Origin: an uncultured Spirochaetaceae bacterium
GTDB lineage: Bacteria; Spirochaetota; Spirochaetia; Treponematales; Treponemataceae
Direction: 5' to 3'
Length of the DNA: 64,000 bases
NCBI GenBank assembly: GCA_902778325.1
Contig: CACYWZ010000003.1
Coordinates: 92,163 to 156,162 of the forward strand
Made by a program: the position numbers and the translations under genes
The notes under the pieces: generated by a model
Database searches by the model: none
Told to the model about the DNA's origin: nothing
The model's input: the letters and a program-made list of their open reading frames with translations, nothing else
In this document: positions 14,799 to 24,188 of the stretch, in pieces
Numbering within the stretch: the stretch's first letter is position 1
Layout: the number at the start of each line of letters is the position of its first letter

Positions 14799-16511
14799 AT
14801 GGCTAATGAAGATGTGCTCAAAATCGAGAACGGCGTTGTGACGAAATGCGACGAAAACGCCGTAGACGTTGTTATTCCCGAGGGCGTGACGGAAATCGGC
14901 GGGTGGGCGTTCAATGGCTGCAAGTCGCTTACGTCCGTGGTTATCCCTGAGAGCGTGAAGAAAATCGGCTGGAATGCGTTCGAGGACTGCGAGTCGCTTT
15001 CGTCGGTGGTTATCCCTGCAAGCGTGACGGAAATCGGCGGGTGGGCGTTCAGTGGGTGCAAGTCGCTTTCGTCCGTGGTTATTCCTTCAAGCGTGACGGA
15101 AATCGGCAAGTGGGCGTTCGGGGGCTGCGAGTCGCTTTCGTCTGTGGTGATTGGCGAGGGCGTGACGAAAATCTGCGAGTATGCGTTCTGGGGCTGCAGG
15201 TCGCTTTCGTCGGTGGAGATTCCTTCGACCGTGACGTCAATCGGCGAAAAAGCGTTCGACGGTTGCAACGATGTGGAAAACGTCGTTTCCGCCTCCGCGT
15301 CGTTCCCGTTCAACGAGAAGACGCGAAAGCTCTACGACGCTACGAAAAAGACGAAGAAGATCATCCTTGTTCTGACTGCGGCAAAGGAAGAGGCGAAGAA
15401 GGCGAAAATCGAGCAGGTGCAGAACGCTTCCGCGAGTGCCGTTCTCGACTCCATCTTGAGCGAACACAAAGCGGAGACCGAGGTTGTCAGAAACAAGACG
15501 GACGCATACCTTCGCGTGAAGGCTTCTGACTCAGGCATTGAGATTTTGCTCCCCGACTCCAAGGTTCAGAAGTGGATGCAGACTCTCCCAAGGCTTCTCG
15601 ACCTTGCCGCGACTGGTGCGGACGCTGGTGCATTGAGAAAATACGCCGCCGACTCCTCCCTTGAGGACGCAAGCCGCAAGTACGTCACGGTCTCTAAGGA
15701 CGGAATCGTGAAGCTGAAGAAGGACGCGAAGCCCGTCTATCTTGTCATTGGTGAGGGCGTGACGGAAATTGGCTATTATGCGTTCAGTAACTGCGAGTCG
15801 CTTTCGTCTGTTGTAATCCCCGAGGGCGTGACGGAAATTGGCTATTATGCGTTCAAGGGCTGCGAGTCGCTTTCGTCGGTGGTTATTCCTGCGAGTGTGA
15901 CGGAAATCGGCGCGGAGGCGTTCCGTGAGTGCAGGTCGCTTTCGTCTGTGGTTATCCCCGAGGGCGTGAAGAAAATCGGCGATTGGACGTTCCGTGAGTG
16001 CTGGTCGCTTTCGTCTGTGGAGTTCGGCGGTACTATGGCACAGTGGGAATCCGTGAAGGACAAAGAATTGAATCTGCTCCGATACATTCCTGCAAAGACC
16101 GTGAAATGCAGTGACGGCGAATGGCAGAAGCCAGTTGTTTTTGTTAAAAACGGCGTGGCTGTGGAGTGCCTGGATAAGAGTGCGACGAGCGTCACAATTC
16201 CCGAGGGCGTGACGAAAATCGACGACGGTGCGTTCTATGGCTGCAAGTCGCTTACGTCCGTGGTTATTCATGCTGGCGTGACTAAAATCGGCTGGGGGGC
16301 GTTCAAGGGATGCGAGTCGCTTTCGTCTGTGGTTATCCCTGCTGGTGTGACGGAAATCGGCGAGAGGGCGTTCTTGGACTGCAAGTCGCTTTCGTCGGTG
16401 GAGTTCGGCGGCACTTTGGCGCAGTGGGAAGCAATTGAAAGAGGCGATGACTGGAACGAAGATGTTCCTGCAAAGACCGTGAAATGCACGGACGGGGAAG
16501 TGTCCCTGTAG
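14799..16511 (+). CDS. BspA-like leucine-rich-repeat protein 1 (LRR_5)
   Basis: A 570-aa protein made of LRR_5 units of ~23 residues with consensus V.IP.GVTEIG..AF.GC.SLSSV. Six units lie at residues ~25-155, four at ~318-410 and three or more at ~460-530. A non-repeat module at ~160-315 (rich in AKEEAKKAK, then VQKWMQTLPRLLDLA and VSKDGIVKLKKDAKPV) separates the blocks. EFGGT.AQW.....PAKTVKC modules cap the repeat blocks. There is no signal peptide, lipobox or anchor, unlike classical secreted BspA adhesins, so it may stay in the cytoplasm or use another export route. Repeat units are very similar at the DNA level, which favours recombination. First of three tandem paralogues. Confidence 0.9.
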   Translation: MANEDVLKIENGVVTKCDENAVDVVIPEGVTEIGGWAFNGCKSLTSVVIPESVKKIGWNAFEDCESLSSVVIPASVTEIGGWAFSGCKSLSSVVIPSSVTEIGKWAFGGCESLSSVVIGEGVTKICEYAFWGCRSLSSVEIPSTVTSIGEKAFDGCNDVENVVSASASFPFNEKTRKLYDATKKTKKIILVLTAAKEEAKKAKIEQVQNASASAVLDSILSEHKAETEVVRNKTDAYLRVKASDSGIEILLPDSKVQKWMQTLPRLLDLAATGADAGALRKYAADSSLEDASRKYVTVSKDGIVKLKKDAKPVYLVIGEGVTEIGYYAFSNCESLSSVVIPEGVTEIGYYAFKGCESLSSVVIPASVTEIGAEAFRECRSLSSVVIPEGVKKIGDWTFRECWSLSSVEFGGTMAQWESVKDKELNLLRYIPAKTVKCSDGEWQKPVVFVKNGVAVECLDKSATSVTIPEGVTKIDDGAFYGCKSLTSVVIHAGVTKIGWGAFKGCESLSSVVIPAGVTEIGERAFLDCKSLSSVEFGGTLAQWEAIERGDDWNEDVPAKTVKCTDGEVSL

Positions 16512-16539
16512 GCTTAAAATAGCGGATAGCAAAGAAGTG

Positions 16540-16575
16540 CTGTCTATGCGAAAGACCATAGGCGGTATTTTTTTT
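16540..16575 (+). terminator. Terminator, copy 2 of the BspA-cassette family
   Basis: CTGTCTATG-CGAAAGAC-CATAGGCGG followed by a T-run, right after BspA-like gene 1. Confidence 0.85.
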
Positions 16576-16602
16576 GCATAAGCGAGGGCTTTCGGATATA
16601 TT
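16574..16602 (+). promoter_or_regulatory. Promoter of BspA-like gene 2
   Basis: -35 TTGCAT, 17 bp, -10 TATATT; a copy of the promoter before gene 1. The leader carries AAAAGGAG. Confidence 0.7.
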
Positions 16603-16633
16603 ATAGACAATCAAACATAAAAGGAGATTTTAG

Positions 16634-17989
16634 ATGGCTAATGAAGATGTTCTCACAATCGAGAACGGTGTTGTGGAGGAATGCGACGAAAACGCCGTAG
16701 ACGTTGTTATCCCTGAGGGCGTGAAGAAAATCGGCAATAGTGCGTTCAGGGGCTGCAAGTCGCTTTTGTCTGTGGAGTTCGGCGGCTCTATTGCGCAGTG
16801 GGAAGCCGTGAAGGGCAAGCAGTGGCTTCTGAAATATGTTTCTGCAAAGACCGTGAAATGCAGTGACGGGGAATGGCAGAAGCCCTCTCTGTTGCTGGTT
16901 GAAAACGGCGTGCTGGCGAAGTGCCTCGATGAGAGTGCGCCGAGCATCACAATCCCTGAGAGCGTGACGGAAATCGGCAATGGGGCGTTCTTAACGTGCA
17001 AGTCGCTTTCGTCTGTGGTTATTCCTGCGAGCGTGAAGAAAATCGGCGTGAGGGCGTTCGCTGTCTGCAAGTCGCTTTCGTCTGTGGTTATTGGTGAGGG
17101 CGTGACGGAAATAGGCGAGGGTGCGTTCTATGGCTGCAAGTCGCTTACGTCTGTGGTTATTGGTGAGAGCGTGACGAAAATCGGCGATAGTGCGTTCTGG
17201 GACTGCGAGTCGCTTTCGTCTGTGGTTATTCCTGCGAGTGTGAAGGAAATCGGCGATAGTGCGTTCTGGGGCTGCGAGTCGCTTTCGTCTGTGGTTATTC
17301 CTGCGAGCGTGACGGAAATCGGCGATTGGGCGTTCAATGACTGCGAGTCGCTTTCGTCGGTGGAGTTCGGCGGAACGATGGCGCAGTGGGAAGCCGTGAA
17401 GGGCAAGCATAATCTTCTGGAATACGTTCCTGCAAAGACCGTGAAATGCAGTGACGACGAATGGCAGAAGCCTGCTGTTCTGGTTGAAAACGGCGTATTG
17501 ATGAAGTGCTTTGATAATAGTGCGACGAGTGTCACAATTCCTGAGGGCGTGACAGAAATCGGCTATGAGGCGTTCGCTTACTGCGATTCGCTTACGTCTG
17601 TGGTGATTGGCGAGGGCGTGACGAAAATCGGCAATAATGCGTTCTTAGAATGCACGTCGCTCAAGTCGGTGGTGATTGGTGAGGGCGTGACGGAAATTGG
17701 CGAGCATGCGTTCCGTAATTGCGAGTCGCTTACGTCTGTGGTTATTCCTGAGGGCGTGAAGGAAATCGGCGAGGAGGCGTTCTGTTGGTGCAAGTCGCTT
17801 GAGTCGGTGGTTATCCCCGAGGGCGTGACGGAAATCGGCGATGGTGCGTTCGAGGGCTGCGAGTCGCTTACGTCGTTGGAGTTCGGCGGAACGAGGGCGC
17901 AGTGGGAAGCAATTGACAGAGGCTATGACTGGCAAATAGGCGTTCTCGCAGAGACCGTGAAATGCACGGACGGGGAAGTGTCCCTGTAG
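16634..17989 (+). CDS. BspA-like leucine-rich-repeat protein 2 (LRR_5)
   Basis: A 451-aa paralogue of its two neighbours. It begins with the shared MANEDVL.IENGVV..CDENAVDVVIPEGV and ends with the shared KTVKCTDGEVSL. It consists almost only of LRR_5 units and EFGGT.AQWEA caps. The central AKEEAKKAK / WMQTLP module of paralogues 1 and 3 is missing, so that module is separable. No signal peptide or anchor is visible. The last ~60 bp of coding sequence and the sequence behind it match paralogue 1 almost exactly, evidence of recent duplication or gene conversion. Confidence 0.9.
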   Translation: MANEDVLTIENGVVEECDENAVDVVIPEGVKKIGNSAFRGCKSLLSVEFGGSIAQWEAVKGKQWLLKYVSAKTVKCSDGEWQKPSLLLVENGVLAKCLDESAPSITIPESVTEIGNGAFLTCKSLSSVVIPASVKKIGVRAFAVCKSLSSVVIGEGVTEIGEGAFYGCKSLTSVVIGESVTKIGDSAFWDCESLSSVVIPASVKEIGDSAFWGCESLSSVVIPASVTEIGDWAFNDCESLSSVEFGGTMAQWEAVKGKHNLLEYVPAKTVKCSDDEWQKPAVLVENGVLMKCFDNSATSVTIPEGVTEIGYEAFAYCDSLTSVVIGEGVTKIGNNAFLECTSLKSVVIGEGVTEIGEHAFRNCESLTSVVIPEGVKEIGEEAFCWCKSLESVVIPEGVTEIGDGAFEGCESLTSLEFGGTRAQWEAIDRGYDWQIGVLAETVKCTDGEVSL

Positions 17990-18018
17990 GCTTAAAATAG
18001 CGGATAGCAAAGAAGTGC

Positions 18019-18053
18019 TGTCTATGCGAAAGACCATAGGCGGCGTTTTTTTT
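18019..18053 (+). terminator. Terminator, copy 3 of the BspA-cassette family
   Basis: CTGTCTATG-CGAAAGAC-CATAGGCGG, then a T-run, right after BspA-like gene 2. Confidence 0.85.
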
Positions 18054-18081
18054 GCATAAGAGAGGGCTTTTCGGCTATATT
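18052..18081 (+). promoter_or_regulatory. Promoter of BspA-like gene 3
   Basis: -35 TTGCAT, 18 bp, -10 TATATT; the third copy of the same promoter, with ATGGAGAG in the leader. Confidence 0.7.
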
Positions 18082-18112
18082 ATAGACAATCAAATATATG
18101 GAGAGTTTTTAG

Positions 18113-19798
18113 ATGGCTAATGAAGATGTGCTAAAAATCACGAAGGGCGTTGTTACAGAATGCGACAGAAGCGCGAAGAACGTGGTTATTCCTGACGGCG
18201 TGACGGAAATCGGAGAGAGGGCGTTCAGCAAATGTTGGGAGCGTCTTGAGTCCGTGGTAATTCCAAAAAGCGTGACTAAAATCGACGGCAGTGCGTTTTA
18301 TGGCTGTGGGCATCTTAAGTCTGTGGTGATAGGCGAGGGCGTTACAGAAATCGGTGAATATGCGTTTATGGGCTGTCATTCGCTTGAGAGCGTGGTTATT
18401 CCTGATAGCGTGAAGCAAATTGGCTCTATGGCGTTTCAAGATTGCGCTGCGCTAAAGTCAATTGTGATTCCCAAGAACGTTGAGAAAATGGAAAACGAGA
18501 CCTTTAACGGGTGCTACAATCTGGAGAGCGTGGAGATTTGTGGTGGTGTGACAGAAGTCATTTCATGGGATGTATTTACGGGCTGCCATGCGCTTAAGTC
18601 TGTGGTGATAGGCGAGGGCGTGAAGCGTATTTTGGGTGATGCGTTCTGTGAGTGTATCGCGCTTAAGTCTTTGGTGCTTCCTTCAACCTTGACCCATATC
18701 GATAAAAGTGCGTTCAAAGACTGCAACGATGTTGAAGAGATTGTGTCTGCTTCTCCTCTCTTCCCGTTCGACGAGCAAAAAGGCATACTCTACGACGCGA
18801 CAAGTCAGAAAAAAGTGACTCTTATCACGTCGGCAAAAGCAAGAGCGAAGAAGGCGAAAATCCAGCAGGTGCAGAAAGCGGGTGCGACTGCGGTTCTCGA
18901 GTCGATTTTGAGCGAACACCACGTTGAGAACGTGCAGGTGAGAAATACAGGGAACGAGCAGTTCGTGGCTATTCCTGCTATTGACGGCGGAATTGAGGTG
19001 TGTTTGGGGAATGCAAATGTGTCAAAGTGGATGCAGACGCTTCCTGTTCTTTTGGACAAGGCAAATGCAAAGGGCAGTGCAAAGGAACTTCGTGAATATG
19101 CAAAAGCGAACGGTCTCCCTGACTCAACTAACAAACACCTGAAGATTTCTCAGGACGGCTCTATCAAGTTGAAAAAAGATGCAAAGCCTGTTCATATTGC
19201 CATTCCTGACGGTGTAGTAGATATTGGTGATTTGTTCAATGACTGCAAATCTCTTGTGTCAGTGGCGCTTGGCGAGGGTATGACGGAAATCAGTTCTCGT
19301 GCTTTTGACGGTTGCTCATCGCTTAAATTAGTGGTAATTCCTGCAAGCGTTACTAAAATCAGCTCTCGTGCTTTCTTTGAGTGCTCATCGCTTTCATCGG
19401 TGATACTTCCTGAGGGCGTAACGGAAATCGGTGGTTTTGCGTTTTCTCGTTGCGAATCGCTTAAGTCAATGGTAATTCCTAAAGGTGTTACTAAAATCGA
19501 CGAGGGTGAGTTCGAATTCTGCGAGTCGCTTTCGTCGGTGGTTATCCCTGCAAGCGTGACGGAAATCGGCGGGTGGGCGTTCAGTGGCTGCAAGTCGCTT
19601 GAGTCTGTGAAGTTACCAAAAAGCCTAAAGACTCTTGGTTCGTGGCTCTTTTATGATTGCACTTCGCTCACGGAAATCGTGTTCAGTGGCACGATGGCGC
19701 AATGGGAAGCAATAGAGAAAAAAGATGGTGAAATGGCATGGAATACTAGTTGTCCTGTGACTGTGGTGAAATGCAGTGACGGAAAAGTTTCGCTGTAA
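18113..19798 (+). CDS. BspA-like leucine-rich-repeat protein 3 (LRR_5)
   Basis: A 561-aa third paralogue with the same start (MANEDVLKI) and the same end (KCSDGKVSL). It has LRR_5 blocks at residues ~20-215 and ~365-520. Between them lies the same central module as in paralogue 1 (ARAKKAKIQQVQKAG, VSKWMQTLPVLLDKA, ISQDGSIKLKKDAKPV). Its repeats are more diverged in codon use and sequence than those of paralogues 1 and 2, so it seems to be the older copy. One stretch at 19516-19609 is nearly identical to paralogue 1, which suggests a conversion tract. No signal peptide is visible. Confidence 0.9.
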   Translation: MANEDVLKITKGVVTECDRSAKNVVIPDGVTEIGERAFSKCWERLESVVIPKSVTKIDGSAFYGCGHLKSVVIGEGVTEIGEYAFMGCHSLESVVIPDSVKQIGSMAFQDCAALKSIVIPKNVEKMENETFNGCYNLESVEICGGVTEVISWDVFTGCHALKSVVIGEGVKRILGDAFCECIALKSLVLPSTLTHIDKSAFKDCNDVEEIVSASPLFPFDEQKGILYDATSQKKVTLITSAKARAKKAKIQQVQKAGATAVLESILSEHHVENVQVRNTGNEQFVAIPAIDGGIEVCLGNANVSKWMQTLPVLLDKANAKGSAKELREYAKANGLPDSTNKHLKISQDGSIKLKKDAKPVHIAIPDGVVDIGDLFNDCKSLVSVALGEGMTEISSRAFDGCSSLKLVVIPASVTKISSRAFFECSSLSSVILPEGVTEIGGFAFSRCESLKSMVIPKGVTKIDEGEFEFCESLSSVVIPASVTEIGGWAFSGCKSLESVKLPKSLKTLGSWLFYDCTSLTEIVFSGTMAQWEAIEKKDGEMAWNTSCPVTVVKCSDGKVSL

Positions 19799-19823
19799 GC
19801 TTAAAATAACGGATAGCAAAGAA

Positions 19824-19866
19824 GTGCCGTCTATGAGAGAAAGACCATAGGCGGCACTTTTGTTTT
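19824..19866 (+). terminator. Terminator, copy 4 of the BspA-cassette family
   Basis: GTGCCGTCTATG-AGAGAAAGAC-CATAGGCGGCAC followed by T-rich DNA; ends BspA-like gene 3 before dnaE. Confidence 0.85.
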
Positions 19867-19889
19867 GGCAATAGTGAGTATAACTTTTG

Positions 19890-19919
19890 TTGCACCAAGA
19901 AAGCGTTTTACGCTACAAT
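19890..19919 (+). promoter_or_regulatory. Promoter of dnaE, apparently leaderless
   Basis: -35 TTGCAC, 18 bp, -10 TACAAT ending 7 nt before ATG 19927. No Shine-Dalgarno is present. Confidence 0.65.
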
Positions 19920-19926
19920 ATGTTGT

Positions 19927-22900
19927 ATGGCAGATATACATGTTTTTCCAGATGCACCAGAAGGGACACCAAAATCAAACTTCGTGCATCTTCACGTTCA
20001 TAGCGATTATTCGCTTCTTGACGGAGCGAGCAAACTAGATACATTGATTGCACGGGCTAAAGAGCTAAATATGCCAGCTCTTGCCCTAACCGACCACGGA
20101 AATATGTTCGGCGTGTTGAACTTCGAGCATATTTGCCACGCGAACGGCATAAATCCAATCGTAGGCGAAGAGTTCTATGTTGCCTATGGCTCACACCTCG
20201 AAAAAAACGACGTTCCATATTCCAAAAAAGGCGAATCGGGCGACAGACATGCCCATTATTTTCACTTGATTTTGCTTTGCGAAAACGAAACGGGCTATAA
20301 AAATCTCTCGTGGCTTTCCTCGATTGCCTACACAGAGGGCTTGTATTACGGAAAACCGCGCATTGACTTCGAGCTTTTGAAAAAATATCACGAGGGCTTG
20401 ATTTGTTTGTCTGCCTGTATTCAAGGCGAATTGCCGCAGCTTTTGCTCGCAGGATTAGACGATGAAGCGGAGAAACTCGCTCTTTCTTACAAAGAACTCT
20501 TCGGTAAAGACCATTATTACATCGAGTTGCAAGACCACGGACTTGAAGACCAAAAGAAAGTCGCCGTCAAGCTCATCGCCCTCGCGAAAAAGCTCGATAT
20601 TCCTATGGTCGTAACCAATGACGTGCATTATTGCTACAAGGAAGACGCGGAAGCACAAGACGCGCTGCGTTGTATCGGCTTTAAGAAGCTCCTAGACGAG
20701 CCGCATCAGACTATGGGAGAGGGAAGAAGCGAATGGTATTTAAAAGACGAAAGCGAAATGCGCGCTCTCTTCCCCGACTATCCAGAGATGATAGAAAACA
20801 CCGTGAAAATCGCCAATATGTGCGACCTCACGATTCACCAGTACAAAACACAGGAACTCAAGGCTTGTCTGCCGCGATTTGAGCTGCCAAAAGAGTTCCA
20901 GACCCACGGCGACGATTACACAAAAAATCAAGACGACTATGTGCGCTATCTCGTCGAAGAGGGCTTGAAAAAACGCTACAAGGAAATCACGCCAGAGATT
21001 CGAGAGCGCGCAGAGTACGAACTCGGAATTATTTTCAAGATGGGCTTTTCAGGATACTTCCTTATCGTTTGGGAATTCATCAACTGGGCAAAAGAACACA
21101 AAAAGCCAATCGGTCCTGGGCGCGGTTCGGGAGCAGGTTCGCTCGTTGCATATGCAATGACCATTACCGACATCGACCCTTTCAAATACAAACTTATTTT
21201 CGAACGATTCTTAAATCCTGAACGCGTGTCTATGCCTGACTTCGACGTTGATATGGACTTCGATTACCGCCAAGACATCATTCAGCACACTCGCGATTTG
21301 TACGGCGACGCGCAAGTCGGTCATATCGTTACTTTCGGTACTTTGAAACCAAAGCAAGCAATCGCCGACGTTGGTCGCGTTTTGGGAATTCCTCTCTCCG
21401 AAGTCAATATGCTCAAAGCCTGTATCCCCGACAGCCCCAAAGCAAAGCTCAAGGACGCTTTCGAGCCTCCGACAGAGAAGTTTCCAGACGGTGGCAAGCT
21501 AATTCCTTACAAAGACGACCCAAAATATGCGCGTCTTTTCAAGTTGGCAAAAAAACTCGAGAACGTCAACCGCAACACAGGTCTTCACGCGTCGGGAATG
21601 GTTATCGGCTTGACCGCTCTTCCAGATTGGGCTCCGATTTTCAAAGACCCAAAGACGGGAGAAGTCGGCGTGCAGTACACAATGGACATCATCGAGCCGT
21701 GCGGACTTGTTAAGTTCGATTACTTGGGTTTGAAAACTCTTTCTCTCATTCGCTACACAGAAAACATCATCAACAAACACAGAAAGGCAGGCGAGCCAGA
21801 ATTCAGCACAGAAAATGTTTCGGAAGAGGATTCTGCGACTTTTGACCTTTTCTGCCGCGGCGACACCGTTGCAGTTTTCCAGTTTGAGTCCCCAGGAATG
21901 CAGAAGATTCTTCGACAGGCAAAACCGCGCCGCCTTGAAGAGCTTGTTGCTTTAAACGCGCTTTATCGCCCAGGTCCGATGGATTATATCCCGAATTACA
22001 TCGACGGAAAGTGGAAACCAGAAACGGTTCACTATCCCGACCCTTGTCTTGAAGGCATTTTGAAAGAAACCTACGGCGTAATGGTTTATCAAGAGCAAGT
22101 TATGCAGGTTTCGCAAAAAATCGCGGGTTTCTCCCTCGGTGGAGCTGATATGCTGCGTCGTGCTATGGGAAAAAAGAAGCCTGAAGTCTTGATGGGCAAA
22201 AAAATCGAGTTTGAAGAGGGAGCTGTCAAGCAAGGCTTTACCAAAGAACACGCAGACGAGATTTTCGAGATTATGATTCCGTTCGCGGGCTACGGTTTCA
22301 ACAAGTCGCACGCGGCGGCGTATTCCGTTGTTGCTTATCGCACGGGCTGGCTCAAATGCCACTATCCTGCAGAATTTATGGCGGCAAACTTAACCAACGA
22401 AATCACTTCGACAGACGGACTTCCCGCCTACATCGCCGAAGCTCGCCGTATGGGTATCCCAGTTGACCCGCCAGACGTGAACCGCTCTGATTCAGATTTC
22501 GACGTAGTGGATGGACACATAATCTTCGGTTTCCGCGGCATTAACGGCATGGGTTCGGGCGCAGCGCAGGCTATCATCGACGAGCGCAACAAAAACGGGC
22601 CGTACAAGAGCTTCATTGATTTCTTGGAGCGAGTGGATAATTCTGCAATCAACAAGAAAGCAATCGAAGGCTTAATCAAAACAGGCGCTTTTGACGCTCT
22701 CGGACAAAACCGCCCGACATTGCTCCAAAACCTTGAGAGCGCCCTCCGCTATATCCTTTCGGTGAAGGAAAGCAACAACTTCGGACAGGCAGACCTTTTT
22801 GAAGAATCGGGCGAGGCGGTCATCGAAGAGTTCAAGTTCGAAGAGGCTCAAGATTGGTCAACGATGGAAAAGCTGAACCTCGAAAAAGACTTTATCGGCT

Positions 22901-23559
22901 GCTATCTTTCAGGACACCCTCTCGACGATTGGCGCGACGTTATCGAAAAACATTCCACTTGCTCGTCGCGGACGATAGACAGATGCGCAAAGCAGGCGAA
23001 AGCCGAAATCGACGCAAAGGCGGGAATGAAGACGAGAGGAGCAAAATCAAGCGACACCGTTTACACCGCAATCGGAATGATTAAGGACTTGAAGCCGTAC
23101 ACCACCAAAAAAGGCACGGATATGGCATGGGCAACATTGCAGGATTTCACGGGCGAGTTCGATGTGACGTTCTTTCCGGGAGTGTGGGAAAAGTGCAGAG
23201 GCAAAGTTCAAAATGAGCAAGTCGTAGCCCTTCGCGGAAAAGTTGACCCTCCGAACGAGCGCAATGATCACCCGTCATTCATCGTTGACGCCATCGCTGA
23301 CATCGAGGAAGTGAAGATGGAAGCCGCAAGAGAGTTCCATATCCGCGTTGAGAACAAAATCGAAAGCGCACGCGATATTGACCATCTTAAAGATATATTA
23401 TTCGACGCTACAGGCTCTTGTTCCGTATATTTTCATATAGACACTGAGAACGGCGAGTACATAGTTCAGGCAAACGATATGATGAAAGCGCCTCCGACAG
23501 AGGAGTTTTCTAACCGCATAAGAGATTTGCCTCTAGTTAGTGATGTTTGGATTTCTTAG
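19927..23559 (+). CDS. dnaE: DNA polymerase III alpha subunit
   Basis: A 1210-aa replicative polymerase subunit. An N-terminal PHP domain starts at residue ~22 (HLHVHSDYSLLDGASKL). The polymerase core includes GPGRGSGAGSLVAYAM and the catalytic aspartates in MPDFDVDMDFDYR (~residue 435). The helix-hairpin-helix and beta-clamp-binding region follow, then an OB fold (TAIGMIKDLKPYTTKKGTD, GEFDVTFFPGVW). The length fits the DnaE1 type, without the exonuclease of PolC. Its close -10 element and lack of an RBS imply a leaderless transcript. A YggT gene follows 20 nt later, probably co-transcribed. Confidence 0.95.
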   Translation: MADIHVFPDAPEGTPKSNFVHLHVHSDYSLLDGASKLDTLIARAKELNMPALALTDHGNMFGVLNFEHICHANGINPIVGEEFYVAYGSHLEKNDVPYSKKGESGDRHAHYFHLILLCENETGYKNLSWLSSIAYTEGLYYGKPRIDFELLKKYHEGLICLSACIQGELPQLLLAGLDDEAEKLALSYKELFGKDHYYIELQDHGLEDQKKVAVKLIALAKKLDIPMVVTNDVHYCYKEDAEAQDALRCIGFKKLLDEPHQTMGEGRSEWYLKDESEMRALFPDYPEMIENTVKIANMCDLTIHQYKTQELKACLPRFELPKEFQTHGDDYTKNQDDYVRYLVEEGLKKRYKEITPEIRERAEYELGIIFKMGFSGYFLIVWEFINWAKEHKKPIGPGRGSGAGSLVAYAMTITDIDPFKYKLIFERFLNPERVSMPDFDVDMDFDYRQDIIQHTRDLYGDAQVGHIVTFGTLKPKQAIADVGRVLGIPLSEVNMLKACIPDSPKAKLKDAFEPPTEKFPDGGKLIPYKDDPKYARLFKLAKKLENVNRNTGLHASGMVIGLTALPDWAPIFKDPKTGEVGVQYTMDIIEPCGLVKFDYLGLKTLSLIRYTENIINKHRKAGEPEFSTENVSEEDSATFDLFCRGDTVAVFQFESPGMQKILRQAKPRRLEELVALNALYRPGPMDYIPNYIDGKWKPETVHYPDPCLEGILKETYGVMVYQEQVMQVSQKIAGFSLGGADMLRRAMGKKKPEVLMGKKIEFEEGAVKQGFTKEHADEIFEIMIPFAGYGFNKSHAAAYSVVAYRTGWLKCHYPAEFMAANLTNEITSTDGLPAYIAEARRMGIPVDPPDVNRSDSDFDVVDGHIIFGFRGINGMGSGAAQAIIDERNKNGPYKSFIDFLERVDNSAINKKAIEGLIKTGAFDALGQNRPTLLQNLESALRYILSVKESNNFGQADLFEESGEAVIEEFKFEEAQDWSTMEKLNLEKDFIGCYLSGHPLDDWRDVIEKHSTCSSRTIDRCAKQAKAEIDAKAGMKTRGAKSSDTVYTAIGMIKDLKPYTTKKGTDMAWATLQDFTGEFDVTFFPGVWEKCRGKVQNEQVVALRGKVDPPNERNDHPSFIVDAIADIEEVKMEAAREFHIRVENKIESARDIDHLKDILFDATGSCSVYFHIDTENGEYIVQANDMMKAPPTEEFSNRIRDLPLVSDVWIS

Positions 23560-23579
23560 AAGAATAAAGGAGAAATATT

Positions 23580-24188
23580 ATGTATACAATCAGTCTTTTG
23601 ATTTCAGGAGCGCTGTCAATCTTCACGCTTCTTTGTTTCATCCGCATAATCCTCACATGGATTCCGGGCTCTGAATACACGCCTGTCGGACGCTTTTTCT
23701 GCTCGGTGTGCGACCCGTACCTGAACCTTTTCCGCCGCTTCTCTTTCTTGCGGATAGGCGCTTTTGATTTCTCGCCGACAGTCGCGCTCCTTGTGCTTGT
23801 CGGACTATCTTCCATCGTCTCAGGCATTTTCTCGATAGCACAAATAACGCTCTCTGGCATTCTTATCCTGATAATCTCGCTTGTCTGGTCGCTCCTTCGA
23901 AGCATTTTGCTCTTCATTGTTCTCATTATGGCTGTTCGCCTTATTGCGCTCTTGGTTTCCAGAGATTACTCGTCGAGTTTTTGGGACTTGCTTGACCGCA
24001 CGATAACGCCGCTCATCTACAGAATCACAGGCGCATTCTCGAAGACGACACTGCCATTCAAAAGCGCCCTCATCATTTCGATTGTCGTTCTTTTGCTCTT
24101 GACCGCCGGCTGCGGCGCTATGACAAATATCATATCCCGTTCTGAAAATCTCCCCTATAGGGAAGGACACATCTCCCCTATGCGGTAG
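23580..24188 (+). CDS. YggT-family integral membrane protein
   Basis: A 202-aa protein with four or more membrane segments and two YggT units. The first is ALSIFTLLCFIRIILTWIPGSE...RFFCSVCDPYLNLFRR; the second is LRSILLFIVLIMAVRLIALL...FWDLLDRTITPLIYRITG. YggT proteins are small inner-membrane proteins with a loose link to division, osmotic tolerance or cofactor handling; the role here is open. AAAGGAG lies before the ATG. The last ~13 residues (NLPYREGHISPMR) are coded by a tandem repeat array and so are probably a newly gained tail. Confidence 0.8.
   Translation: MYTISLLISGALSIFTLLCFIRIILTWIPGSEYTPVGRFFCSVCDPYLNLFRRFSFLRIGAFDFSPTVALLVLVGLSSIVSGIFSIAQITLSGILILIISLVWSLLRSILLFIVLIMAVRLIALLVSRDYSSSFWDLLDRTITPLIYRITGAFSKTTLPFKSALIISIVVLLLLTAGCGAMTNIISRSENLPYREGHISPMR

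Noticed and set aside
15531-17410. Long open frames (up to ~360 codons) antisense to the BspA-like genes
   Set aside because: They mirror the in-frame 69-bp LRR repeats on the other strand (repeated HRRKRLA, FRHALGDNHRR), with no promoter or RBS. They are a composition artefact.
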